Source of the DNA: Aliiroseovarius pelagivivens
GTDB taxonomy: Bacteria; Pseudomonadota; Alphaproteobacteria; Rhodobacterales; Rhodobacteraceae
Length of the DNA stretch: 64,000 bases
Assembly (NCBI RefSeq): GCF_900302485.1
Contig: NZ_OMOI01000001.1
Coordinates: 62,001 to 126,000, forward strand
Reading direction: 5' to 3'
Shown here: positions 51,353 to 59,268 of the stretch, in pieces
Numbering within the stretch: position 1 is the first letter of the stretch
Layout: every line of letters begins with the position of its first letter
Translations under genes and position numbers: made by a program
The notes under the pieces: model-generated
The model's database searches: none
What the model saw: only the letters and a program-made list of their open reading frames with translations
Told to the model about the DNA's origin: nothing

Positions 51353-52315
51353 TTAGTCCAACCGATCTGCAAGCCAGTTCTGCATCAAGAAGTGTGCAAT
51401 TGCACCTTTTCTGGCAGGTTTGATTTCGGGATTGCGACCGGCAAAGATGTCCAACATGTCCTCGCGCGTGATCCAAACGGCATCGGCCAGTTCTGCCGGG
51501 TCCAGTTTGATTTTAGTCGACGTGGCGTGTCCCCAAGTGCCGACCATCAGGGAAGACGGATAGGGCCAAGGCTGTGACGCCAGATACCCAACCGGTCCGA
51601 TTCGCACGCCGGCCTCTTCAAATACTTCGCGCCGGGTGGCCGCTTCGATGGTCTCGCCGGGTTCGACGAAGCCTGCCAGCAATGAATACATGTCTTCGGG
51701 CCAACCTACGCCACGCCCAACCAGAACAGAGTTGCCGTGGGTGATCAGCATGATCACCACAGGATCCGTACGTGGGAAATGCGCGCGCCCACAAGCATCG
51801 CAATCTCGTTGCCAGCCCGCCATGCCGACGCGAGTCTTCTCGCCGCAATTGGCGCAGAACCCGTGAATGCGGTGCCATTCAAGGATCGACCGCGCCGTGG
51901 CTGCGACTTCGGCCTCGTCGGGGGTCAGGCCCGCCATCGTCGCGCGCAGCTCGGCAAAGCCGATATCATCAGGCAAGTCAGGATGATGCTGAATGCTGCG
52001 ATCCACAAACTGCGTCGCGTCCGGCAGATTGTCCTGCGGCTCCCAATGCGAGACATCCAGCGCAAAGAGGGGCATACCATTCTCGAGACCCAGATAGACT
52101 TGCGGGGCCGTTTTGAAGTCGGCCGGAAGCGTGTCCTGCGTCAGATAGGCCAGATCCCACCCCTCATCCTCGGGCTTCAGCAAGATTTTTCCACGCCACA
52201 GAGGCAAGAGCTGGGCCTTTTGCGCCAACGACGCGAGCCTTTTCGGATCTGCGCGGCTTTCGGCATCCCGGTCCAATTTGCCTGCAGCAAAAGTGACCTG
52301 TTCGGCGATTTTCAT
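51353..52315 (-). CDS. nudC: NAD+ diphosphatase NudC
   Basis: 320 residues from the ATG at 52315. A zinc ribbon (CANCGEKT, then CDACG) precedes the Nudix box GFVEPGETIEAATRREVFEE, and the NADH-specific SQPWPYPSSLM motif follows. NudC cleaves NAD(H) and removes NAD caps from RNA 5' ends. The first ATG-like start at 52348 adds eleven unconserved residues. Confidence 0.94.
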   Translation of the reverse strand: MKIAEQVTFAAGKLDRDAESRADPKRLASLAQKAQLLPLWRGKILLKPEDEGWDLAYLTQDTLPADFKTAPQVYLGLENGMPLFALDVSHWEPQDNLPDATQFVDRSIQHHPDLPDDIGFAELRATMAGLTPDEAEVAATARSILEWHRIHGFCANCGEKTRVGMAGWQRDCDACGRAHFPRTDPVVIMLITHGNSVLVGRGVGWPEDMYSLLAGFVEPGETIEAATRREVFEEAGVRIGPVGYLASQPWPYPSSLMVGTWGHATSTKIKLDPAELADAVWITREDMLDIFAGRNPEIKPARKGAIAHFLMQNWLADRLD

Positions 52316-52498
52316 AAGGTGGTCCTGCGTTGATATGATGCCGCGCACGCTATCAGAGACGACCGGACTGTCCAGTTTGGAATCTTGCCGTTATCGGGCC
52401 ATTAAATTGACATCATGCAACATTAGCGAGAATTGAAGTTAAGCAAACACCCGGAAGATGAGTGTGAATAGTCGCCGAGTTAAAGAAATGGTAATGGG

Positions 52499-54337
52499 AT
52501 GAGGCACTTCGTTCAGAATCCCGCTGCGGATCAGGGCGTTCGAGTGAGCTTGAGGATCCTAGCCACCACCGATCTGCACATGAATATCCTGCCCTATGAC
52601 TATCACGCTGATCGTTCCGTCAGCGGGTGGGGGTTGTCGCGCACGGCGCAGCTTATCGACGCGGCGCGAGACGAGGTTTCAAATGTAATTTTGTTGGATA
52701 ACGGGGATAGCCTCTATGGCTCGGCTCTGGGAGAGCGCTTGCCCAGCGTGGCGCGCGGCGCGGTGCATCCGATGATCCGCGCGATGAACCATCTGAATTA
52801 TGATGCCATGAATTTGGGCAACCATGATTTCGACCAAGGTCAGGACGCGGTTTTTCAAGCCATTCAAGGGGCAAGTTTCCCGGTGCTAACGGCGAATGCC
52901 AAACTGCCCGAAGCCGCGGGCACGACTGGAATTGCTCCCTATGTTTTACTGCCAAGACAGGTTGAAGACGATCAAGGTGGGGTGCAGACCCTTACAATCG
53001 GGGTGATCGGCTTTTTGCCTCCGAACTCTCTGCATCAGGCCCAGATTGGCACAACCGACATTCTTGCTTCTGCACGTCACTTTGTTCCTCAGATGCGGGC
53101 GCAGGGGGCGGATGTGATCATTGCTCTTGCCCATAGCGGGTTGGGGGCACAGGACCATAGCCATGATATGGAAAACGTGCTGCATCCCCTTTCGAATGTG
53201 CCGGGAATCGATGCGTTGATCGGCGGGCATGCACATCAGATTTTTCCGGAAAATGGGGCCGAGGTGGACGGTTTTCTGAACGGGGTACCGACCGTCGTGC
53301 CAGGTTTTTGGGGATCCCATCTGGGAATTATTGACCTGTCGATCACGGGTCACGATGGGCAGTGGGCAGTGTGCCACGGTTCCGCCCGTTTGCGGTCGGT
53401 TTCAGATGGGTTTTCTGAACATGCCCCCGCGAAACGCAGCTTCGAGGCCTTGTTTGCGGACCTTCACAACTCCACACGCGCGGCGATGCAGGCACGGGTT
53501 GGGGAAACGGTGCAGCCCTTGAACAACTACTTTACGCTTGCTGGGGCGGACAGCGCCACCCGGCTGGTACAGCACGCCATGCTGGACCACGCCCGTTTGT
53601 GCCAAGAGGTAATGGGTCTGACTGACATTCCGGTTCTGGCCGCGGGTGCTGCATTCAAATCCGGAGGGTTCGGCGGGCCAGATTACTATACGGCCCTTCC
53701 CGCAGGGGTGATGACGCAGCGATCTTTGGCGGATCTTTATATGTTTCCCAACAGCTTTGCGTTGGTGAAAGTAACGGGTGAATTTCTGCGCAATTGGCTC
53801 GAGCGGTCCTGCAGCATCTTCAATCAGGTCTCGCCGGGGCACAAGGCGGTCCAGCTGAAGGATGATGGTGTGCCGGGCTATATCCACGAAAGCGTATTGG
53901 GGCTGACCTATCAGGTCGATCTGAGCCAACCCGCGCGGTTTACGCCGTCAGGGGCGCTTCGTTTTGCAGACGCTGGCCGCATTACGTCGCTGTGCCACAA
54001 CGGGCGCGCTGTTCAGGATGACGATCAGTTTTTACTGGCGACGACAGACTATCGTGTTCTGGGCGGGGGGAACTATCCGATCCCTGCGCCCGAAGACATC
54101 CTACCCGTCGCGCCGATCGAGATTCGCGAGCTGTTGATGGACTATGTCGCCAATCAGGACCGTATCGCGTTTGATGCCAACCCAATCTGGAAGTTCCAGC
54201 CAATTGAGGGGGCTTCGATCTGGTTTCGATCCTCGCCAATGGGTCGTGACGTTGTGGAAGAGTATCCGTGGTTGCGTCTGAGCGAGCTGGACCCCTGTGA
54301 TGCGCGTGGATTTACCTGCTACGAGCTGACGCTGTGA
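52499..54337 (+). CDS. Bifunctional 2',3'-cyclic nucleotide phosphodiesterase/5'-nucleotidase-like protein
   Basis: 612 residues of the CpdB/UshA architecture. The metallophosphoesterase domain has ATTDLHMNILP, LLDNGDSLYGSALG, NLGNHDFDQG and GGHAHQIF, giving the two-metal site. The C-terminal substrate domain (from about 320) includes the aromatic nucleotide-stacking region. Enteric homologues are periplasmic, but this protein has no signal peptide from either the ATG or the GTG at 52541. It would therefore act in the cytoplasm or use another route. It stands alone upstream of the SRP RNA gene. Confidence 0.87.
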   Translation: MRHFVQNPAADQGVRVSLRILATTDLHMNILPYDYHADRSVSGWGLSRTAQLIDAARDEVSNVILLDNGDSLYGSALGERLPSVARGAVHPMIRAMNHLNYDAMNLGNHDFDQGQDAVFQAIQGASFPVLTANAKLPEAAGTTGIAPYVLLPRQVEDDQGGVQTLTIGVIGFLPPNSLHQAQIGTTDILASARHFVPQMRAQGADVIIALAHSGLGAQDHSHDMENVLHPLSNVPGIDALIGGHAHQIFPENGAEVDGFLNGVPTVVPGFWGSHLGIIDLSITGHDGQWAVCHGSARLRSVSDGFSEHAPAKRSFEALFADLHNSTRAAMQARVGETVQPLNNYFTLAGADSATRLVQHAMLDHARLCQEVMGLTDIPVLAAGAAFKSGGFGGPDYYTALPAGVMTQRSLADLYMFPNSFALVKVTGEFLRNWLERSCSIFNQVSPGHKAVQLKDDGVPGYIHESVLGLTYQVDLSQPARFTPSGALRFADAGRITSLCHNGRAVQDDDQFLLATTDYRVLGGGNYPIPAPEDILPVAPIEIRELLMDYVANQDRIAFDANPIWKFQPIEGASIWFRSSPMGRDVVEEYPWLRLSELDPCDARGFTCYELTL

Positions 54338-54370
54338 GGCTTGCATCCCTGCACGCAGCCTCATATATGA

Positions 54371-54471
54371 GGGGCGAGAGGTTGGCGCGGGTAGGCGCCT
54401 CGCCAATCTGGTCAGGTCCGGAAGGAAGCAGCCACAACGAGCCCCGTCTGGGTCGTGTTCAGCCTCTCACC
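54371..54471 (+). ncRNA. ffs: Signal recognition particle RNA (4.5S, bacterial small type)
   Basis: The conserved apical hairpin is unmistakable: GGTCAGGTCCGGAAGGAAGC, with the GGAA tetraloop and the asymmetric loop that binds Ffh. The outer strands GAGAGG (near 54376) and CCTCTC (near 54463) close the molecule at about 100 nt. It guides membrane-protein translation with Ffh and FtsY. ffs - dnaX - ybaB - recR is a familiar alphaproteobacterial order; here rsgA and a phosphatase gene lie between. Confidence 0.96.
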
Positions 54472-54473
54472 AC

Positions 54474-54571
54474 GTTTCAAATCCTACAGATTTGAAACCC
54501 CCGGCAGGCGAAACTTGTTTCGTCGAGAGGGGTAAAACTTCTCCGACACGAAACGCTGTTTCACAAGTCGG
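54474..54571. repeat. Cluster of small palindromes after the SRP RNA
   Basis: GTTTCAAATC and GATTTGAAAC form a perfect hairpin (54474-54498, 5-nt loop), possibly ending ffs transcripts though no T-run follows. A second hairpin, CCGAC-AC-GAAAC facing GTTTC-ACAA-GTCGG, spans 54543-54571. Parts such as CGAAACGCT and AAACTTGT recall the repeat at 14952-15066. Confidence 0.5.
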
Positions 54572-54628
54572 ACCCAAGCCCGCGCGGCGATCCCCCATAT
54601 TCGCCCCGCATTTGAACGGAGGAATTTT

Positions 54629-54676
54629 ATGAGTGTCGTCACCGCCTTTCAGGCAGGTTGTCGCCCGTCGGAGTGA
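54629..54676 (+). CDS. Candidate 15-codon upstream ORF of rsgA
   Basis: ATG at 54629 with an ideal ribosome site (GGAGGA, 54618-54623, 5-nt spacing) opens a 15-residue reading frame, MSVVTAFQAGCRPSE, ending in TGA. Codons 7-10 form one arm of a perfect hairpin with downstream sequence. A ribosome site this good on so short a frame, 79 nt before the next gene, is typical of leader peptides. Conservation was not checked. Confidence 0.5.
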   Translation: MSVVTAFQAGCRPSE

Positions 54677-54757
54677 TCCGGCCCTGCCTGAAACCGTGCA
54701 CCCTACGCCGCGCCTGCGCGATGGGTGATCCTTTGTGCTAAATCAGGCAGATCAATG
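54647..54757 (+). promoter_or_regulatory. Candidate translational attenuator of rsgA
   Basis: Arm 1 TTTCAGGCAGG (54647-54657, inside the upstream ORF) is fully complementary to arm 2 CCTGCCTGAAA (54683-54693). Arm 2 is also complementary over 8 bases to arm 3 TCAGGCAG (54743-54750), which contains the rsgA ribosome site four bases before its ATG. The two pairings exclude each other, so ribosome movement on the short ORF could decide whether rsgA is translated. Confidence 0.5.
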
Positions 54758-55786
54758 ACATTGACACTTATGGACCTTGGATGGTCCGCTTCCTTCGAAC
54801 AGGCGCGCGCCGAACATCCGGACACGCTGACCCCTTATCGACTGACCGAAATCCACCGTGCGCAGATGATTGCGCTGGGCGAAGACGGCGTTGTTACCCT
54901 GACCACGCCGAAGTTTTCGGCGGGCGAACTGGCCGTTGGCGACTGGGTTCTGGCCGACCCCGAGTTTCGCATCCAACACATCCTTGACCGTCGGTCGCTG
55001 CTTCAGCGCCGTGGCGCGGGCACCGATGCCCATGTGCAGTTGATCGCGGCGAATGTAGACACTCTGTTCATCGTCACCTCGTGCAACGATGATTTCAACA
55101 TTGCGCGGCTGGAACGGTTTTTGGCTTTGGCGCACGAGGCCGGGTGCTATCCGGTTCTGGTGCTGACCAAAGCGGATTTGTGCGATGATCCCCGCGAATA
55201 CGAGCGCGTGGCACAGGTGCTGGATCCAATGCTGACCATTCTGACGGTAAACGCATGCGACCCTGAAAGTGCGGCCGAAGTGGCGGCGTGGTGCAAAGCG
55301 CCACAAACCGCTGCCTTTATTGGATCGTCCGGCGTGGGAAAGACCACGCTGACCAACGCGCTGACAGGTGGGGATGCCGCCACCGGCGCTATCCGCGAAG
55401 ATGATGCCAGGGGGCGCCACGTGACCACGGCGCGCTCCATGCGACCCATGTTGCAGGGCGGGTGGATCATCGACATGCCCGGCATGCGCGCCTTGCGTCT
55501 GATCGACACGCGCGAGGGCATCGACAACGTGTTCGATGACTTGGCCGAATTGGAAGCCCAGTGCCGCTTTACAGACTGCGCGCATGAGACCGAGCCGGGC
55601 TGTGCCGTTCAGGCCGCAATTGCGGCGGGGGATCTGGATTTGGAACGTTTGGACCGCTGGCTGAAGCTGCGCAAGGGCGAGAAGAAGAACTCGGAAACCG
55701 TGGCGCAGTCGCGGTCGCGAGAAAAGAAGTTCTCGAAGATGGTGAAGGGCGTGACCAAGGGTGCGAAGCATCGCAAAGGTCGGTAG
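54755..55786 (+). CDS. rsgA: Ribosome small subunit-dependent GTPase RsgA
   Basis: 343 residues from the ATG at 54755; a GTG at 54725 adds ten residues. After an OB-fold domain comes a circularly permuted GTPase with G4 LTKADL before G1 GSSGVGKTTLTN and G3 DMPGMR. The C-terminal zinc site is CRFTDCAHETEPGCAV. RsgA checks late 30S subunits and releases the assembly factor RbfA. A basic tail (SREKKFSKMVKGVTKGAKHR) probably contacts rRNA. The leader holds a candidate attenuator. Confidence 0.95.
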   Translation: MTLTLMDLGWSASFEQARAEHPDTLTPYRLTEIHRAQMIALGEDGVVTLTTPKFSAGELAVGDWVLADPEFRIQHILDRRSLLQRRGAGTDAHVQLIAANVDTLFIVTSCNDDFNIARLERFLALAHEAGCYPVLVLTKADLCDDPREYERVAQVLDPMLTILTVNACDPESAAEVAAWCKAPQTAAFIGSSGVGKTTLTNALTGGDAATGAIREDDARGRHVTTARSMRPMLQGGWIIDMPGMRALRLIDTREGIDNVFDDLAELEAQCRFTDCAHETEPGCAVQAAIAAGDLDLERLDRWLKLRKGEKKNSETVAQSRSREKKFSKMVKGVTKGAKHRKGR

Positions 55787-55805
55787 CTCGCTTCGTGAGC
55801 CTGAA

Positions 55806-55845
55806 GGGGCTTCGCCCCAGAGGGAAAGCGGGTGCTTTCCCTCTT
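55806..55845. terminator. Double hairpin after rsgA
   Basis: GGGGC/GCCCC around TTC (55806-55818) is followed by a perfect GAGGGAAAGC/GCTTTCCCTC stem (55820-55843) and TTCCCC. It separates two converging genes. Confidence 0.6.
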
Positions 55846-55876
55846 CCCCAGGATATTTACGGTAAGAAAATAGAGA

Positions 55877-56362
55877 CTAGAGCTGGCTTGCCCAGACATA
55901 TTGCGCGTCTGTTTCAACGGCACAGGGGCGCGCGGCGCGCAGGCGTTCCAATGCCGTGGTCGGGTCTTCTTTGGTTTCGCACAGGATGCGCAGAAGCATC
56001 ATGCCGGATCTTCCACAACCGCCCTTGCAATGGGCCAGGACCTTGCCTCCACGCGCGAGGATTTGATGAGCGGTGCCCGAGAGATCACTCCATTCGGCGA
56101 TGATCTTGGCCGATGGCGCACCGAAATCTTGAATGGGCAAGTGATGCCAGATGATATTCGCCTGCGTCAGGTCGCGGCCTAGGTGGGTAGCGCCAAAACT
56201 GTCCATCTCGCGCCCGGTGGTCATGGTCAGCACCATGTCTGGAGACCATTGGATCAATGTCTCCAGGTCTTCACGGTAATCTCCGCTGCGGCCGGGCATC
56301 GGGCTGATGCCAAGTGTACCGTTGCCAGAAGACAGGCTTGCGATGGGAAAGAGCGGCTCCAT
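55877..56362 (-). CDS. Dual-specificity/tyrosine phosphatase-like protein
   Basis: 161 residues from the ATG at 56362; a much longer frame reaching 56770 runs antisense through dnaX and is rejected. The signature HCKGGCGRSG holds the CX5R active site (Cys112, Arg118), and an upstream aspartate in LPIQDFGAP (Asp79) fits the general acid. It probably removes phosphate from Tyr or Ser/Thr residues, or from another phosphoester. The substrate is unknown. It is divergent from dnaX and convergent with rsgA. Confidence 0.85.
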   Translation of the reverse strand: MEPLFPIASLSSGNGTLGISPMPGRSGDYREDLETLIQWSPDMVLTMTTGREMDSFGATHLGRDLTQANIIWHHLPIQDFGAPSAKIIAEWSDLSGTAHQILARGGKVLAHCKGGCGRSGMMLLRILCETKEDPTTALERLRAARPCAVETDAQYVWASQL

Positions 56363-56470
56363 GGGATTGGCGTAGCATGTGTAAAGACATCCGCCAACGG
56401 GCTTTCGGTGGACGGCGCGGCTTTGGCCGCATAGTCTGGCCCGGATACGAATCCGGCCCGAAGGCATTTC

Positions 56471-58240
56471 ATGACCGACACGCAATCCGACGCCCCAGCC
56501 TATCAGGTTCTGGCGCGTAAATATCGCCCTGAAACCTTCGCCGATCTGGTTGGGCAAGAGGCCATGGTACGCACGCTGAAAAATGCGTTCGAGGCCGACC
56601 GGATTGCGCAAGCTTTCGTGATGACCGGCATTCGCGGGGTCGGCAAGACCACCACGGCACGGATCATTGCCAAGGGCATGAACTGTATTGGCCCGGACGG
56701 GCAGGGCGGACCGACGGTCGAACCGTGTGGCGAATGCGAGCATTGTGTTGCGATTGCCGAAGGGCGGCACGTGGATGTGATGGAGATGGACGCGGCATCA
56801 CGCACAGGTGTGGGCGATATTCGCGAGATCATTGAAAGCGTGCATTACCGAGCGGCCTCGGCGCGCTACAAGATCTACATCATCGATGAGGTTCACATGC
56901 TGTCGACCAGTGCGTTCAACGCGCTGCTCAAGACGCTGGAAGAACCGCCTGCGCATGTGAAGTTTATTTTCGCGACGACTGAGATTCGCAAGGTTCCGGT
57001 CACCGTTTTGTCCCGTTGTCAGCGCTTTGATCTGCGCCGGATTGAGCCCGAAGATATGCTGGCCATGCTGCGCCGGATTGCCGATGCCGAGAAGGCCGAG
57101 ATTGCGGATGACGCGCTGGCATTGATTACGCGGGCGGCAGAAGGGTCTGCCCGTGATGCGCAGTCGTTGTTGGATCAGGCGATCTCCCACGGGGCCGGTG
57201 AAACCACCGCCGATCAGGTGCGCGCGATGCTGGGCCTGGCCGACCGTGGGCGCGTTCTGGATCTGTTTGACATGATCCTTAAGGGCGACGCGGCGGGTGC
57301 GTTGACTGAACTTGGCGCGCAATATGCGGACGGGGCCGACCCGATGGCGGTGCTGCGCGATTTGGCCGAGGTCTCGCACTGGGTCAGTGTCATCAAGATT
57401 ACGCCGGAAGCGGTCGAGGACCCGACGGTGTCGCCCGACGAACGCACACGCGGGCAGCAGATGGCGCAGGCTTTGCCGATGCGCGTTTTGGCCCGGATGT
57501 GGCAGATGCTTCTGACCTCGATCGAGGAAGTGGGCCGTGCGCCCAACGCGATGATGGCGGCTGAAATGGCGGTCATTCGACTGACCCATGTGGCCGACCT
57601 GCCATCGCCCGAAGAGTTGGTACGCAAGCTGAAAGATTCGCCTGTACCACCCGCAGGCCCCTCGGGTCCGGGTGGAGGCGGCGGAATGCCAGCCGGGGGC
57701 GGAGCGCCAATGGGTGCGCCCGCCATGTCGACGCAATCTATGCCCTCGGGGCCGGGGGGAGGGGCGACTGCCTTGGCTGTTGCCGCGGATGCCGAAACCT
57801 CGCTTGCGCGATATGCGCGGTTCGAGGATGTGGTCGAACTGATCCGTACCAACCGCGACGTGAAGCTGTTGGTTGAGGTCGAAGGCGGAGTGCGTTTGGC
57901 CGCATACCAACCGGGACGGATCGAGTTCACGCCCTCGGACAGTGCTCCGCAGGATTTGGCAGCCCGTCTGGCGCAACGTCTGCATGGCTGGACCGGCGTG
58001 CGCTGGGGTGTGACGCTGGTGAACGGGTGCGAGGCGCCGACCATCACAGAAACCCGCGACGGCGAGAAGCTGGCGCTGGAGGAAGAGGCCAAGGCCCATC
58101 CGTTGGTGCAAGCCGTGATCGCGTCGTTCCCGAAGGCCCGCATCACTGAAATCCGATCCGCCGAGGATATGGTGCAGGAAGCTGCCCAAGAAGGTCTGGC
58201 CGAGGTTGAAGACGAATGGGATCCGTTCGAGGAAGACTAG
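56471..58240 (+). CDS. dnaX: DNA polymerase III subunit gamma/tau
   Basis: 589 residues. The AAA+ module has GIRGVGKTT (53-61), a four-cysteine zinc site (about 71-92, ending CGECEHC), IYIIDEVHML and the SRC-box in LSRCQRF. A Gly/Pro/Met-rich linker (about 393-430) joins it to the tau part that contacts polymerase. It loads the sliding clamp and couples the replicative polymerases. No programmed frameshift signal (A-run) is evident, so a gamma form would need proteolysis. First gene of dnaX-ybaB-recR. Confidence 0.96.
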   Translation: MTDTQSDAPAYQVLARKYRPETFADLVGQEAMVRTLKNAFEADRIAQAFVMTGIRGVGKTTTARIIAKGMNCIGPDGQGGPTVEPCGECEHCVAIAEGRHVDVMEMDAASRTGVGDIREIIESVHYRAASARYKIYIIDEVHMLSTSAFNALLKTLEEPPAHVKFIFATTEIRKVPVTVLSRCQRFDLRRIEPEDMLAMLRRIADAEKAEIADDALALITRAAEGSARDAQSLLDQAISHGAGETTADQVRAMLGLADRGRVLDLFDMILKGDAAGALTELGAQYADGADPMAVLRDLAEVSHWVSVIKITPEAVEDPTVSPDERTRGQQMAQALPMRVLARMWQMLLTSIEEVGRAPNAMMAAEMAVIRLTHVADLPSPEELVRKLKDSPVPPAGPSGPGGGGGMPAGGGAPMGAPAMSTQSMPSGPGGGATALAVAADAETSLARYARFEDVVELIRTNRDVKLLVEVEGGVRLAAYQPGRIEFTPSDSAPQDLAARLAQRLHGWTGVRWGVTLVNGCEAPTITETRDGEKLALEEEAKAHPLVQAVIASFPKARITEIRSAEDMVQEAAQEGLAEVEDEWDPFEED

Positions 58241-58306
58241 GCTCTGCCTTGTAACCGGTGCCTGCGCCCCGTATCTAAACGCTAAGTGAATTGACAGGAG
58301 CATCAC

Positions 58307-58651
58307 ATGTTCAAAGGACTGGGCGGCCTCGGCGATATGGCCGGGATGATGAAAAAGGCGCAGGAAATGCAGGCCAAGATGGCCGAGCTTCAGGAAAACC
58401 TCGAGACGATGACCGTGGTTGGCGAAAGCGGCGCCGGTCTGGTCAAGGCGACCGCCACGGCCAAAGGCGTTTTGACCAGTCTGGACATCGACCCCACCAT
58501 CTTTAACCCGGATGAAAAAGAAGTGGTCGAGGATCTGATCTTGGCCGCCATCAAAGATGCGCAGGCCAAAGCTGCGCAGCGTTCGGAAAGCGAAATGTCG
58601 CGTCTGACGGAAGAGCTGGGCCTGCCCAAAGACATGAACCTGCCGTTCTAA
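58307..58651 (+). CDS. ybaB: YbaB/EbfC nucleoid-associated protein
   Basis: 114 residues from an ATG with AGGAG upstream. GGLGDMAGMMKKAQEMQAKMAELQENLE forms the first helix of the tweezer-like dimer; LLxKDMNLPF-type C-terminus GLPKDMNLPF closes it. Members bind DNA and are nearly always encoded between dnaX and recR, as here (66 nt and 12 nt gaps). Confidence 0.95.
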   Translation: MFKGLGGLGDMAGMMKKAQEMQAKMAELQENLETMTVVGESGAGLVKATATAKGVLTSLDIDPTIFNPDEKEVVEDLILAAIKDAQAKAAQRSESEMSRLTEELGLPKDMNLPF

Positions 58652-58663
58652 CGACCCGAATAA

Positions 58664-59260
58664 ATGTCAGAAGCACCGCGTGATATCGAGAACCTGATCG
58701 AGCTGATGGCGAAGCTGCCAGGGCTCGGTCCGCGCTCGGCCCGTCGGGCGGTGCTATATCTGATCCGCAAGCGCGCGCTGGTGCTGACGCCCTTGGCGGA
58801 TGCGATGCAGGCGGTGGCGGAAACTGCACGGGAATGCGTGACCTGCGGCAATGTTTCGACCTCGGATCGCTGCGACATCTGCGTGTCCGAGAAACGCTCA
58901 ACCGGCGAAATTTGCGTGGTCGAAGATGTGGCCGATCTGTGGGCGATGGAGCGTGCCGGCTTGTTCAAAGGCCGCTATCACGTGCTGGGCGGAACGCTGT
59001 CCGCGCTGGATGCGGTCGGACCCGAGGATTTGGGCATTCCGCGTCTGGTGCAGCGTGTTGTTGATGACAATATCAGCGAGGTCATCTTGGCTTTAAATGC
59101 CACCGTCGACGGCCAAACCACTGCCCATTACATAGCCGACGAACTTGAAGGCCGCTGTCTGGTGTCCTCGCTGGCTCAAGGTGTCCCCATCGGGGGCGAG
59201 CTGGATTATCTGGACGAGGGTACGATCTCGGCCGCGCTATCTGCGCGCAAGCGGATGTAA
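58664..59260 (+). CDS. recR: Recombination protein RecR
   Basis: 198 residues. A helix-hairpin-helix start ([16 protein letters not shown]), a C4 zinc finger ([16 protein letters not shown]) and a Toprim domain ([35 protein letters not shown]) are in order. With RecF and RecO it loads RecA onto gapped DNA. Last gene of the operon; its stop is 8 nt from the stop of the converging TIGR02302 gene. Confidence 0.97.
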   Translation: MSEAPRDIENLIELMAKLPGLGPRSARRAVLYLIRKRALVLTPLADAMQAVAETARECVTCGNVSTSDRCDICVSEKRSTGEICVVEDVADLWAMERAGLFKGRYHVLGGTLSALDAVGPEDLGIPRLVQRVVDDNISEVILALNATVDGQTTAHYIADELEGRCLVSSLAQGVPIGGELDYLDEGTISAALSARKRM

Positions 59261-59268
59261 GCTGCGGC

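Noticed and set aside
55877..56770. Long 297-codon minus-strand frame
   Set aside because: Only the 161-codon phosphatase part has family motifs; the rest is antisense to dnaX.
57650..57760. Possible mobile or repeat insertion in dnaX (Gly/Met-rich stretch)
   Set aside because: In frame and at the expected linker position between the AAA+ and tau domains.
56798..58306. 502-codon minus-strand frame
   Set aside because: Antisense shadow of dnaX.
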